Shown here: piece by piece, positions 11,042-24,864 of the stretch
Position numbering within the stretch: position 1 is the first letter of the stretch
Layout: each line of letters opens with the position of its first letter
Source of the DNA: Trametopsis cervina
Taxonomy: Eukaryota; Basidiomycota; Agaricomycetes; Polyporales; Irpicaceae
Length of the DNA stretch: 64,000 bases
Direction: 5' to 3'
Assembly (NCBI GenBank): GCA_022385755.1
Contig: MU278358.1
Span: 697,133-761,132 of the forward strand
Notes under the pieces: model-generated
What the model saw: the letters and a program-made list of their open reading frames with translations, nothing else
Databases searched by the model: none
Told to the model about the DNA's origin: nothing
Made by a program: the position numbers and the translations under genes

Positions 11042-12707
11042 TACCGCCGCACAGTCGGCAGAGCGGGGGTCGACGACGCCCCTGCCGCAAGTCACGACGT
11101 TGACGAATTGACGAAGATATGAAGGATATAATAAAAGGGCTTTTAGTGATGAGGGGAATCATAGGCGGATTGGAAGGAAATTTTCCGCGTGTTTTGCTGT
11201 AATTGCTATCGCCATGGACTGTAGTTGTATCGATTTGCATGCTGTTGTTGTTTTCTACGCTATCATTGTACGGTTCGGGTCTCGCATGCTAAGAATATCA
11301 ATAAATTAACCTCCTGAGACTCTCTGCTGCGGATCCAATTCGTCTCTCACCAGGTAGCTGAATGCGCCCGTCTTCGTTCGCATGTTCCGGGGACATAGAC
11401 TATTCACGTCATGCCCGTTCGAACGGTAGACTGCAAAGCTAAGACTCAGAGGGTACCTCAACTCGCCAAGTTGTCCGTATCGGAGCCATCTCGGTGTCGT
11501 CGAGGGGCATGTACATACAGTGTATGGACGTAATGACCGCAGTATAGACGTGACGAGTGGAAGAGCAGCACTCGAGCTATGTGCGGATGTTGTCACTCCT
11601 TGTAAACCGTGGTAGCGGGAGCCCGACCATTCGGTTGCGATGCCGACTGGCGGGCATCAAAGGCGGGGCGCGCAAAGCGGGGATTGTCTCGGATCAATTT
11701 CACGAACTTGGAAACTTGGCAAGTCAGAATACAACGCCCACAGCATCCTTGCTTAGATCTACTGCGTCAAGTACGGCTGTGTAAGACACCGCCATCCATA
11801 CCGGGTCCTATCCCTATCGCCTCGTGTCTGTTCATTTCCAGAACACAGCTGCCTCGCCCATGGGCAGATCTATGTAGAGTTCCAGGAAATGCGTTGGCAA
11901 GAGCAAAACCAGAGCCACACGGTGATCGTGAACGTCTGGAAGTTGTATTCGAGCTAACACGTTACAGGGTGTCTCCCACGGGTCTCGGACTGCAGAGATG
12001 CCCGCAGATGATTCCACCGACTTCCACGGTATCCTCTACAACCTGGTGGATTCTTGCGCGAGAGTTTAGTCACTACGGTGATTTTGAGCACCATCCCTCC
12101 TCGTGGCCTGGAAGATAGGAAGTGGTCATTAGCCCAGTGCCCAGCCGTAGATACTCACCATTGGACCCGTACAGAGTTTCACCTCGCGGAATGCGCGAGT
12201 GTCGCGAACGTTGCTTAGCTATGTTTGCAAAGTTTAGATGGTAGCTTGGCATGTCCGTTGTGTACCGGGAGGTTTGCTGTCACAGGGCTCGACAAGGGCG
12301 CTTTCGACACGTAGTGTTCTAATGACCCTAATCTCGGACCCCCTCAGCTGCCAAAGTTTGAGCACTTCGTGTTTACGTATCTACACCGCTGGGAATGAAT
12401 CACCGCCTCTATTAGAGGATCTACACGCTGGTATCGCAAGCGTCTGCTTGCTTATTGATACCAGCGGTCTCAGCGGATGCGTTCATTCGACTGTCCTGGC
12501 ATTGCTTTCCCTCGAATAACGTTGTAGTGCCTCCTGATATGATTGAATTCGACCAAAAGTGGCGGTCCCGGCAACTATAGAGGCCATTGTATTGGGTTAG
12601 CGCGACTCTACACCAGGCGCGTCTGTGGCGGCTGCGATCGCCAGTGACTCTGCATGCCGACATCTCCATGTTCTTTCATAGGCGAACTTGTAGACCCTAT
12701 CGCCTGC
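11042..12707. other. Gene-free stretch between the unrecognised gene and PLC
   Basis: I see no supported gene. A 169-codon open frame at 11609-12118 lacks motifs and is overlapped by another frame. The distal part is the promoter region of the phospholipase C gene. Confidence 0.45.
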
Positions 12708-12716
12708 GTATATATC
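12708..12716 (+). promoter_or_regulatory. TATA box of the phospholipase C gene
   Basis: GTATATATC lies about 95 bp upstream of the ATG at 12811, with C-rich DNA between. The spacing fits a TATA-driven fungal promoter. Confidence 0.5.
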
Positions 12717-12810
12717 ATCACACCATGACACGCCCTTCCGCCTTGTTCTCCACACTCCCCGCATAGTCCTACTCCACACACACACCTTACACCGACAGTG
12801 CCTCGCAGCT

Positions 12811-15800
12811 ATGTCGGCTCCCTCCTCGTCCAAGCCACCGCGCAAAGTGCCCGTGCGCACAGCAAGCACCGACTCTGAAAGGTTTCGCAACAGTCGTGTT
12901 CTCACAAGGGCCGCCAATTTGCTCACCACCAAGGGTGAGCCAGTCGCTGCAGTTGCCGAGACGATCGTGCAGGTCGAAGCACCTCTCCGTTCGCCGCCAA
13001 TCACAAGGCAGAACCATACCCGACGCGGTCACTCGAACAGCGTCCCGAACTACGCGTCGTCGATGCCCACCGAGGACCCGAAACACAAGTTATCGAGACG
13101 AAGGAGTGATGGCAGTGCGAGTCTGGGGTTGGGAGGTAGCATACGGAGGCGGTTTAGAGAGGTGAAGGATGTCGGAGCGTATATCTCGAGGTCTAGGTCG
13201 TCGCGTTCTGCAACCAGAGGCGACTCCTTAGACACGGCTACCATTGGCACCAGACGATCGATATCGACCCAATCATCGGCGTTACCCCCTGCTGCGCCTC
13301 GTGTCGAGCATAATGGGTTGCCTGGGGGCGTGAATAAAAAGCGCCACCGACGGTCATATTCCGACATTCTGTGGAAACGACCTCGCCCACCCACCTCCGC
13401 CTCTGAACCGGAGCTCATCCACCCATCCAGTCCAGGTTACGATTTCGATATGTTGGAGGATACATCAGCTATCGCTGACGACGCGGCTTCGCCGCCCATC
13501 ATTGTGTCGCCTGAACAGCTCTCAAGTCCTCCGGCTATCCAGGTCAACACTTCCATAGACGACTCAAGAATAAGGCCGCTTTCCACTATCCACGAGCCGG
13601 CGCATCTAGGGGAACATCCAGGCGACGATAGTGCAGAGACACCGCAGACCCCATCCACGCCTTCCACAGCAGCCGTCAACAATTTTGCCGTGCCGCCACT
13701 GCTACTGTCCGGTGTGCCAATGCTTAAGGTCTCCGCCAAGAAGCAGAAGCAGTACTTCTTCCGGCTGGATGCCGATGAGGGTCAGATCATATGGCAATCG
13801 AAGAAACTCCGTATCAGTGAGTCTTTTGAGCATCCTGGCAGTGTCAGTATGTAGCTCATCAGTATGCGTGCATCTGTGCACCCACAGTTCCGATTGAGGC
13901 CATCAAAGAGATACGTACCGGGCCCGATGCAAGATACTACCGCGAACAGTTCCAGCTCGCGTCGTCGTACGAGGACCGATGGCTCACGCTCGTCTACGTT
14001 CTCGACGGCTCATACAAGACCCTTCATCTCATTGCTGCCACCCGGGACGTCTTTCAGATGTGGGATGTCACGGTCCGTCGGTTGTACGAGATACGAAAGC
14101 AGCTGATGAGCGGGCTCGGGCACGGTGCGATGAGGCAGGCGGTGTGGGAGAAGCAGTTTTGGAAGAGCGCGGACGTGGAGACGGAGCAGAAGCTGAACTT
14201 TGACGACGTGGAGAAGATGTGCAGACGTCTCAACATCAACCCTAGCAGGGACGATCTGAAGAGAAGATTCAATGTATGTTCTGCGTCTATCGTTGCCTGT
14301 TGTGATATTGATAAGACGCTCTTTTGACAGGCTGCGGACACCCAGAATCGCGGATACTTAGATTTCAACGATTTTCGGAAGTTCGTCAAAGCACTAAAGG
14401 CCCGTCCCGAACTTGATAGACTCTACAAGAAGCTCGTAGCTAAATCGAACAGCACTGACGGATACCTTCGTTATCCTGCGTTCGAGGCGTTTATGCGCAA
14501 CGAGCAAAAGGTATTTCATCTTCATCTTCTCGCATGTGATTGTACGTACCTACATGCCTTTCTGCTACAGTCCTCTGCTTCCGATGAAGACCTCCGGCGA
14601 CTGTTCGCGAAATACGGATCGCTTCTGCCTAGCGAAGGAGAAGCTCCTATGAACGTACCGTCGTCTCCGGCGCGCAACCCCCTCGAGCTCGCCATCCATT
14701 CTGCTTCTATCACTGCGAACACTTCGCCTTCTGACGCGCAGGCACAACCGTCACCAGATCCTGCTGATACTTCTACATCACACTTGTCTATCTCTACGTC
14801 GACCTCGCCGCCTGCTGCTGGGCCGGAGGTACCACCCGCTCCGCTCATCCATGAAACTGGCATTATGACATCACGAGGGTTCACCTCGTTCCTGCTTTCA
14901 CCAGATAATGCTGTCTTCAAAGACGAAGAACATGATATGACGAAGCCCTTGCCAGAATACTACATCTCAAGCTCACATAACACGTACCTTGTCGGCCATC
15001 AACTGGTAGGCGAAAGCACGATCGAAGGCTACATCCGTGCACTGCTGCATAGTTGTCGCAGCGTTGAGCGTGAGCATCCGCAGCCGACTCTCACTACATT
15101 AAATACTAATAAGCCATTTACCCCAGTGGACATCTATGATGGCGAATCCGAGCCTGTCATTTACCACGGTAAGACGCTCACGACCAGGATCCCGTTGCGC
15201 GACATCTGCCAGGCGATCATGCGCTATGCATTCGTGACGTCTCCTTACCCCATCATCATCTCTGCGGAGGTGCACTGTGGGCTCACTCAGCAGGCGCTGA
15301 TTGCGAGCATCATGCGCGACGTGTTCGGCGACGCCTTGGTAGAGGCACCGGTTGAGGGCCGACCGCGGATCGAGACGCTGCCCAGTCCCGAGGACCTCAA
15401 AGGGCGGGTCCTGCTCAAGGCAAAGAACCTGTATGTGACGGAGAAGGACGGTATACACGAAGCGGACGTCACCGTCGACACTGAGTCGTCGTCGACGGAG
15501 ACGTCGGCTTCTGACATCGAGTTCAAGGAGGAGATCAAGCGGGAGCTCAAGCACGAGTTGCGCAAGGCTCGGGAGGGCGAGGCGGAAATGATCAAAGGTG
15601 AAATATGACTTTTTCCCCCTTGTCATAGATGCTAATGGTCCTCTCGAAGGCCTGAAGTCTGAGATGTCTAAGGCAAAGAGGGTGCTCGAACGCGTGAACC
15701 CGCGCCGCGCGTCCGCCTCGAACCAGCAAAGACCTGCCATCGCTCCTGCACCGAGCTCAGGCTCAAATCGTTCGGAAAAGCCGAAAGTGAAGATGTCTTT

Positions 15801-16876
15801 CGAACTCGTCGCGCTGTTGGTGTACACCGTCGGCGTCAAGTGCCGCGGAATCAACAAGAAAGAGGTGTACGCGCCGGAGCACGTCTTTTCGCTGTCGGAG
15901 AACACGGCGAACAAGGTCCTGAAGCAGAGCATGATGGATCTCATCAAGCACAACAAGACGCATCTCGTTAGGACGTACCCGAAGGGCACGCGCATCGGCT
16001 CAACAAATTACGAGCCTCATCGATACTGGTCGGCGGGCTGTCAACTCGTGGCTATCAACTGGCAGACGTTTGGTCAGTCGTGTTTCTGCTTTTCGCGCTC
16101 GTGCCTGACTTACACCTCGTTTGTTTGTAGATTTGGGATACATGATCAACCACGCCATGTTTCAGCGGAATGCGCGCCTGGGATACGTGCTGAAGCCTCC
16201 AGCACTTCGAAACGCCGACAAACAGCTTTTGTCGCAGCGAACGCAACACTTCCTAGAGCTCACTGTGAGTCTAACCGATGATACTGTCGGTACCATCTGA
16301 TCATATCTTCCAGATCATTTCTGCCCAGCAGCTCCCTCGCCCGAAGGACGCTCTAGGCCGAGAGATCATCGACAAGTCCATCCTGGACCCATTCGTCGAA
16401 GTGTCCCTCCATATTCCCGAATGGACCCATTCACCTTTCCTCCCACCGACAACGTCCAACCGCACCTACTCTCCTCCCTCTACGCCATCTGCATCTGCGC
16501 TCGCCGCTACTTCTGCACGGACGGTCACTATCAAGACGTTCGTGGTGAAGAACAACGGGTTCAATCCTGTCTGGGAACAGCCACTGAGTCTGCCATTTGA
16601 CTGCGTCGGCGACATGCTCGACCTCATCTTCGTCCGGTTTGCCATCAAGCAGGAGGACAAGGATGACGAGGAGCCGTTGGCGCTGTATTGCAGCAGCCTT
16701 GCCAGCTTTAATCTAGGTCAGTTGCTCTTTACTTGTCCGGTCAAGTGACTGTGGCTGATGTATTTATCGATGTAGGTTATCGTCATTTACCGTTGCACGA
16801 CGCGCAGCTATCCCAGTACTTGTTTTCCACGCTCTTTATTCGCGCTAACATCCGCAATGCGGCGACGTCAGCATAA
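12811..16876 (+). CDS. PLC1: Phosphoinositide-specific phospholipase C (delta-like)
   Basis: Hydrolyses PtdIns(4,5)P2 to diacylglycerol and inositol trisphosphate at the membrane, feeding calcium and PKC signalling. Nine exons (12811-13816, 13888-14273, 14331-14510, 14571-15069, 15127-15597, 15650-16072, 16131-16264, 16314-16716, 16776-16876) encode 1200 residues with all phases closed. Order: disordered N-terminus (1-300); PH domain (about 305-410); EF-hand region with DTQNRGYLDFNDF; X box with HDMTKPLPEYY and SSHNTYL (first catalytic His about 660), VELDIYDG (Glu690, Asp692), YHGKTL (second His about 704) and SAEVHC (Glu about 738); an acidic, helical X-Y linker; Y box (SPTNYEPHRYWSAGCQL-like, from GSTNYEP to YVLKPPALR); and a C-terminal C2 domain from IISAQQLPRPKDALG. 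The symbol is used by analogy with fungal PLC1. It is convergent with NLR gene A, about 290 bp away. Confidence 0.95.
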
Positions 16877-17170
16877 TATTCCGCAACACATGTATCTATT
16901 CATCAACACATTCACTGACAAGTATGCTTACAACAACATCAATGTACGCTGAGGATGTATCCATAACACGACGCAACAACGACAACGACAATATATCTGT
17001 GCATTATTTTGATCATTGGGCTCGTTTCGTCGTGAATCCTGTACGAAGGAGGCAGAGGTGAATACTATGAGATGCAGTTACTCGGGGATTGAGATGAACA
17101 TCAGCGATCGCACGGCACTCGATACCTAAAGATGATGGCAGACCAGTAAGTAAACAGTCGAATCAAGAAA

Positions 17171-20100
17171 TCATGAGAGACTAGAGGTGATTCCTTGAAA
17201 ATAGGAAGTAGTAGAGCACGACCCCTCTGCTGTAAAACTTCGACAATCTGTCCACGACGTTCCGTGCGCGAAGTGCGATAAGTGGAGTTTGAGACTTCGC
17301 GCGGCGATGACCCATTCGTTCCCTGGCTTGTGAAGGGCGGAACGGTAGTCGTGCGCGATCCAGAATAGCAATTCACCGTTGGGACCCAACACCCAGCCGT
17401 CTTCAATCGGCGAAGAGTCGGTGTACGGTAGTAACCGCGCGCCAGAGGAGGCACCGATGTCTGATTACAATGAGAAAGCAAGCGGTCAGAATCGGCCCAA
17501 TCTATGAGGGTGTAGTGATTCACCATGGGAATAGTCATAAGTCCCCGCTGACATCTTCCAAGCCTTGATCGAGCCATCATCTGTGCCAACGATGATCTGC
17601 TGTCCGTCGGGGGAGATCGCAGCGGAGAAGACTGTGTCCGTATGTGCAAGAGGGCAGCCAATGGGCTCCTGCGTCGCTACACTCCATTGCCGCACTGTTC
17701 GATCCTGAGAGCCGGAGACGATCCGTTTCCCGTCAGGCGAGAACGCGACCGTCCAGACGCCTAGCGTATGGCCAGTTAAGGGCCCGCCTATGGCCTCTTT
17801 GGTCTCCATATCCCACAGCATCACTGTGTCGTCTCTTGAACCAGATGCCAGCTTCGATCCATCCGGCGAGAACGCCACTGACCAGACTTGGTCGGTATGC
17901 CCAGTGAGGGGTCCACCAATGAGCTCTGTGCTGGCGGTATCCCATAACCTCAGCGTGCCGTCAGAGAGCCCCGCGACAACCGTCCGTCCGTCAGGCGAGA
18001 ACGCGACCGAGTGCACTTCAGCTCTCCCCGGGATCTCGAATGCGCCATCTTGATCTCCCGTCACTGCGTTCCACCGTAAGACCATCCCGTCAAGTGACCC
18101 TGACACGATCCACCGCCCGTTCTGCGAGATAGCAACTGACCTAACCCCCTTACTATGACCGGAAAGAGAACATCCTATCATGTTCCCTGTTGCGGTGTCC
18201 CACTGCCTGACCGTGCGATCATGTGAGCCTGAGATGAGTTTCCGCCCATCAGCGGAGAACACCACCGAGTATACGACGCTTGAGTGGCCTACGAGGGGCT
18301 CGCCAATGGCCTGGCCTGTCATCGGATCCCACAGTCGAATGGACCCATCTTCCAATCCCGCAGCCAGCCGCTGTCCATCAGGGGAGAACGCGACAGAGAG
18401 GACATCGCTCGATAGTGTCGCCGCGGCCTCGTTCATCGGCTCGTCCGTCGTCACATCCCACACACCAATCGTTCCGTCAGCCGATCCTGAGACGACCTTC
18501 AGCCCATCTGACGGGAACACCGCCGATTCAACCCATCCGGTGTGCCCTGTCAGAACAAGACCTACTTGCCGCCGTTGAGTGATATCCCACACCCGGATGC
18601 TGGTGTCGAACGAACTCGAGATCAGTCGTGACCCATCGTCTGAAAATGCCACAGAGTTCACGTCGTGGGAGTGATGCGACAATGGTTCGCCGATGGGTGA
18701 GTGCGTGGCGACATCCCACAAGCGAATTGTTCGATCGTCTGAGCCAGAGACGATAGTCTTCCCATCAGGTGAAAATCCAACGGAGTTGACGTCCCCGTTG
18801 TGTCCGGTAAACGCGACTCCTATTTGCTCTCTCGCAGCCAAGTCCCACAGCCTAATGGTCTGATCCTCCGAGCCAGAGACGACCATTCTGCCATCTGGGG
18901 AGAATGCAACTGACAAAACGGCGCCTGTGTGGCCTTCGAAGGTGTGTACGAGGTGATGTGTTGCCGTATCCCAAATTCGGATTGTACTATTGTATGAGCC
19001 CGAGACGATCTGTGTTCCGTCCTGCGAAAACGAAACAGAGTGGACTCCACTGGCATCGTCATGGAGAGGTTGACCAATGGGCTGACTTGTAGTAGTGTTC
19101 CATAAAATAAGCGTACCGTCCCATGACGCAGAGACAAGTGTCTTTCCATTTGGGGAGAACGCAATTGCTCTGACGACGTCTGAATGACCTGCAAGGGGCT
19201 CCCCAACGCGCTCGCCGGTGGTAGCATCCCAGAGCTGGACGTGATTCCCTCGCGAACTGGCAATCAGGCGGTCATCAGGTGACACAGCGATCCCTCTCAC
19301 TGGTTTTCCGGCAGTAATCCTGAGAAGGCACTGCGGCCATCGGATATCGCCACTGTTCGCCACGCACAGTGCGCGGCTGAAGCGTTTGGTGTGTTGCTTG
19401 TGGATGAATGATGCCGGTGGTACAAAGGCGAGGGCGGACAGATAGAGATGCGGCATGGACTTCGATATGGCGCTGCCACACATCGAGACGAAGCGTTCCA
19501 GATCCGTAAGCGTCGAGTCGGAAATTGCACCCTTCTGTTGCTGCGGGGCTGGATTAGACGTTTTTCATGCAGGAAAAGAAACATATCGACTCTCACCTTA
19601 TTCCAGTATCGCAGCCGCCTCACCCGCGTCCCGATGGTATTCACCATCCCCAACAACGACATCACTTCGAACCATACAAGTACGGATTTATCCAGGAAGC
19701 GATCAACAGCCCGTTGAATCGCGTCTGTGCTTTCGCATTTACAGACATGGCCGTCCCATAGGCGATGTGCATACGACAGCGCGGGGGATATATGTGTGTC
19801 GATCTTGTCCTTCAGATCGAGGATATCGCTGTTGGCAATATACGAGCTTTCGACATGGCAGATATTGAACTGTGGACCACGGGCGATTGTCTGCAGCGAT
19901 GCCTGCGCCAGAGTCTCGTGTCCGCCATCCGGGCTGACATAATACTTCTTCGACCGCTGTTCGGTCCTGAAGAAGTCACGCACCGACGTGTGAAACGGTC
20001 TGAGCGGTCTGCTGCTGTCGTCTGCTGCGCCTTCGAACAGAGAGCCCAGATGTAAGATAAATGCGTGGAGTGCCTTGACTGCCTCTGGATTTCCCCTCAG

Positions 20101-22939
20101 AAGCTCTTTCAACGCTCCCAGAGGCAGCGGTTCCTGGATGTCAAGCACGAGACCCAAGGCCATTTGGAACCGCCGTCGCACAGGGGAACCATCCATTTCG
20201 AAGTCACAAACGCTATCGAGAACCCTGACGTAGATGTCGTCCAGGGGTTCGACTCTACGGCCCTCTTGCACGAGAATGATCTCCATGCGTTCATCGGGTG
20301 TCTGGCCGGCCTTGCCGCTCCCTTTAATGAACTTGCACGCAGTCGCCGCCCACTGAAACGATCCCTCGGACCGCTCCGCAAGCTGCATAGACCAGTGCGA
20401 ATTCGCATCTCCCACCTCGCCTGAAAAGAGGTCCCCAGTACCGGCCAGCTCTTTTCTGATGAAGCTATGAATGTCGGAGATGACGGAGTCAGGGTCAACG
20501 GACGTCACGTCCATTTGTTGCACAGACGCTGCTTTGCCCAACGTGTCCATGATGTCTTTCTCGGGGCGCGTCGTGATGAGGATCCGGAACGCAGGGGGAA
20601 GTATCGTGGCCATCTCCATGATATTCCTCAGGAGCAGTTCCCGCGCGTCTGCATCCCCGCTCTCATCGAGAGCATCAATAACGACGACGATAGGCCCGAC
20701 GAAATGTAACTGCCGACTAGGCTTCTCTATAAAGTTCTCGAGCTGGAGCACCATAGACGACGTCTGCCGTTCGGCGCTCGTGAGCCTCCCGAGCACCGCC
20801 AACAACGCCGTCCTCCACCCTTTATCGACCTCCGCAATCCCGCGCGCGATCGTGCCGAACAGCGCAGCGGGCGGACGCGCAGCCTGCTGCGAACCGTCAA
20901 AGCAGAACGACGCGCCGAGCCGACGCACGTCTGCGAACCGTCTTGCTACCTCGTGTGCGATGGCGGATTTGCCGCAGCCCGCGACGCCCGTGAGGAGTAA
21001 GATGCTTGCATGATCTTTGGGATCATGATCAGGATCATTCGTGTCGATAGCTGGATATCGGTAAGCCCAATCCATGATCTCGCCCAGGATCTTCACGCGC
21101 GTCCCTGGGAGACAGCGCTTCTCCGGTACGCACTGCGCGTCGAAATTGCACCTGATGTCTCTGAGATCTTTGTTCCCGGAATGTTTAACAGGTCTCAGCG
21201 ACATCCATCGAAGCAATGTAGACACGCACCGCTGTCTTCTAACATCTCTTTGGTCGACTCTACGAGTGCGAGTGTGCGGACGGTCGTGATATCGATGCGC
21301 GCAGTGGCGGCTTCGATAACCCGTGTGTTCTCCTCGGCGTATATCGTTGCGTATTGTACGAAGATTGCACGTAGGCTCTCGAACGCTGCTGCGTGCTCTT
21401 CGAACTGCGTCTTGATGTCGCTCAGAGCGTACTTCATCGTCCGGAGCCCTGAGTGCACACATCGTCAGTCAAGAGCTCGTCAAATCGTCGGGTGGAGGTA
21501 GACGTACAAAAGGCAGGTGTCTCCGCGTATTCACGGATCAGCAATGCCGATTCCCGCGTCTGTTGCACGATACGTTCGATCGTTGCTTTATGCGACCGGA
21601 CGTCGTGGAGAGCCTTAGTCTCACAATAGAAGGTGAACATGTCGTCCATCGCTTTCCCCAGTCTGTTCATCGACTCGTCATTTTGCAGCTGTGCGTTGAT
21701 GAGCTGCCGCGCGCGCGAAAATCAGCCTCATCGAACACCTGTCAACTCGGGGCACACTCACCTTCGGGACCACGGATATGACGCTCCATGCTGCTTTGGC
21801 ATACGGATGGATCTGGCGTTGCGCATACGGTCTGTGGCTGTCTCGGTGAGAGAAAACCTGGGATACGAACCTCGGTGATCGTATCTGCCACATCCATGAA
21901 CACCCTAACTTTGTCGACGACGGAGCCCCAGATCGACGCTGCGTTCCCTGCCACGTTGGTAACACCGTCGACTGCCTCGCCAATCCCAGCAATATGCTTC
22001 AGGAAGGGAGGCTCTGCACCCAGTTGCTCCATCTCTGATTTCGTAGAGTCGATAAGGTCCTTCATCGTATCGTCTTCCGCGGGCACATCATCTTGGCGAT
22101 CAGGATCGTCAGTCAGCTTGGAAGCACTCGCTGAAGAAACATCGTCTAGTCCATGCACGCCTTGCGGGCTCAGCGAACCAGACGAATCCCCGCTGTCGCG
22201 ATGACCAAGACATACGCTGTTCCCACCCACATCATACATTGCATCCTGAGCAGTTGTCGAGTTCTTCTCGTACTGTAACATCCGGTGCTGAATCGATGGG
22301 TCCGTGGTCGGTACCATTGCAGGAGGCAGAGGCGCGGCAACAGACGATGGAGTGGTGTCTTTGATCATGAGTCGACAGTGGAACGAGGGAGGAGCACCCT
22401 CGGTGACCGGGCTGCCATCGCGCGAAATCAACGTACTCGCGATATCTGAGAGGAAGTGAGCTGTGAGAGTTGGGGAAAGCTGTCCATCCACACTTTAACG
22501 TACCATAGCTGGTATCCCTAGTGAGCGATTCGAGGTCGATCTTGACGATGCCGATAGTTTCGTCTCGACCCGTGCGTTCCGCAATGACTGCGATGGTCAG
22601 CAATGTCGAGTTTACTGACGAGCTTGCTACAAGCATCATTACGGTGTAGAAAGTACAGCATCAAAACACGGCGAACGAAACGTACAGCGAGATGCTCTCC
22701 GCCCATTGCGGGTTGGTTGATCGCGCTGCGAACGCGGTGCGGCCGGTGGCAGTTCCGAAAGAGAGTTGGAGACGAAAGCGTCTTGGTCGTTTCTGCAGAA
22801 GGCCGAGGAGGGGAAGGTCAGTGCATTGGAGATCTGAGCGCGACGAGTAGAGTTAACATTGACGCGAGTCTTTGATGACTCTCAAGCACGCACCAGATAC
22901 TTCTATTGTGGTGTGGGACTTATGGGGCCGAGAGGCCAT
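17171..22939 (-). CDS. NLR gene A: C2-NACHT-WD40 receptor
   Basis: A STAND NTPase of the fungal NLR type, presumed to act in non-self recognition or programmed cell death; the ligand is unknown. Ten exons (22939-22894, 22833-22686, 22622-22504, 22445-21871, 21812-21762, 21703-21508, 21448-21230, 21167-19591, 19540-17524, 17460-17171) encode 1745 residues, all phases closed. Order: C2-like domain (MASRPHKS, CTDLPLLG, TNPQWAESI, IGIVKIDLESL; 1-130); acidic linker; helical region starting IHPYAKAAWSVISVVPK (297-450); NACHT with Walker A GVAGCGKS (512-519) and Walker B IVVVIDALDES; winged/helical region; 14 WD40 repeats (about 1060-1650); and a cap exon with DGWVLGPNGELLFW and HGTSWTDCR. Walker A has Cys where B and C have Ser. 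After TSWTDCR it reads on for 22 extra residues compared with B and C, because the stop codon is lost. Confidence 0.93.
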
Positions 22940-24864
22940 ATACCATGAAACGAGGGCGAGGTCTCAAAGAGCGACGGCACGCATATGAATGGTAACAACA
23001 GCCCACGTGTTTCGCACTATATATGGGTAGGTACCTGCGCCACGAAGGTCTGCGCTTCTCTTCAACAATCGCCACCCAGTCGCACATACAGTACCTGTCA
23101 CTACTAGTAGACATGGGACCATCACCCAGAACTCAAACGCGTATTCTGCCCGTATCGTCCACCAGTTGCCGTGCTATGTGGTTCTTCCTCGCAAACATCG
23201 GCCAGAAATCACCCACTACCTGCTCGCCCCTCCCTGTCGCCCCCATAGGTGCTACTGTCTTGAAGGCCTGCAAGCTTTTGTCGTTGGCGCTCTATGCATC
23301 ATATGCATCAGTTTACACCACAGCTACTCGAGCACGCACCTTTGGGTTATGAGGCGTGAAAAACCAGAAGCTACATCCATCTGCAACCACACATCAAGAC
23401 TGGATGTCCAGTACGCGGAGAAAGCTCAGCAACAAATACGGTAGTGCCGACGCACTTTGTTGTACCGCAGTGGTAGACAAATGTCGGCTGCCTACATTAC
23501 CGGGGACGGACAAGGACAAGGCGTTGCCTTTGGCCTCACCGGAGATGAACGACACCCGCAGACACCCCGGACCAAGCCCAACGAACGACATCTCGGACGC
23601 CTTGGATGGCGACAAAGACGTAACAGGACCGAGACGACGCGACGATGAGACTCGAAGACGCCAATGACAACGTAGATACAGCACAGCCAAAACGACGGTA
23701 GTACGACTCCGCCTCTTGGTGCGTCGCAGCGGTATGTCTGCGTGTTAGATGATCGTCGGCGAGTAGGGGAATGCTGCGACGGAGCAACTACATACCGGGG
23801 ATCGACGATGCCCACGACCACCCTCCACCAAGCGACGCCCCATGAGCGCACCCACATTGCTAACGGCTAAGGACAGTACTGCGACAGGGCCACCATCGAA
23901 GCACAGAATGGCACAGCTGTGAACGACGCGGCGTTCCCGTACCTTGGTGTGCTGTGCTGGAGCTGTGGCTGAATGCCAGTTGGGCGATGCTGGTGAGAGT
24001 CGGTGGAGAGGAATCGAGGGCTGCGTTGACAGGTGTTCGACCAACTGTATGGGTCCCTGACGTGAGTTGAGCGAACAGTGCCGCATGTGGATGTATGGAA
24101 TAGAAGCACACATTCGAAGTATGCCACGCGCGCGTGCTCTTCTCATGAACTCGTCGCACTCACTCGTTCTCTCATCGTCGCTGCTTGAGCCGTAGAGCGC
24201 ATCGTGATTATACAGGTGACACCATCCTCGCCGTACAACGGCTGCGCCCTGATCGGGGCAGTACTGTAGCACTTGGTGACGCTATGCACGCATCCTCCGT
24301 GTTGGAACAGATGACCAGGCATAGCGACGAGTTTCTACCGTGTTGCTCATATTGTGTGTGCCAGGTTTGAATGGAGCTACACGACGATGCCTGGGCTGCT
24401 GCACGCAAGAGTGCTTAGGGACTAGCAGCTGTCGCCTCATGATGTTCCTTGTGATCATGCCAAAGTACTACGTGGCCGACCCCGGACAAACTGGGGAAGA
24501 TGTGTTCCGCCTACTGCCTGCGATAAGTCCGTGACCACCCCAGCTGCCACAGCGAGCCAACACAATTGGTACAGAACCGCGACCAAAGTTCTCCTAGACA
24601 GAGTACCGAGCTGTTTTCTGCATGTACTGAGTGTGGTTCGAGTGCAACGCAGACAGAATCAAACCACGGGAGAAGACCGTTCTGAGCGGCGTGATCTTGG
24701 GCGCCTGATGTTTGCACGGTTGGATCAAGGTCGGCTGCAGCCTGACGATCAGCCTGGCATCCAGATTAAAGCACGCATCCAACGTCTCTGCTGCCGACCA
24801 CTGCCAGCACACTCGTCTTTCCCTCTCTTGACCCTACCTCCCAGACTCTCCTTATACATCCACC
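22940..24864. other. Divergent intergenic region between NLR A and the PBDC1 gene
   Basis: No gene is supported. Many short frames on both strands (for example 23492-23857 and 23745-24272 on minus) lack motifs and mutual consistency. The left end contains the NLR A promoter; the C/T-rich right end from about 24800 is the PBDC1 leader. Confidence 0.45.
23016..23024 (-). promoter_or_regulatory. TATA box of NLR gene A
   Basis: On the minus strand CATATATAG lies about 80 bp upstream of the start codon at 22939. It supports MASRPHKS as the N-terminus, which is also the start conserved in NLR C. Confidence 0.5.

Noticed and set aside
11609..12118. 169-codon plus-strand open frame
   Set aside because: No recognisable domain, no TATA box or acceptor/donor logic, and arginine/serine-rich composition typical of shadow frames.
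15099..15995. 298-codon minus-strand frame
   Set aside because: Antisense of the catalytic X and Y regions of phospholipase C.
23745..24272. 175-codon minus-strand frame upstream of PBDC1
   Set aside because: Overlapped by other frames and without motifs; no transcript-like structure.
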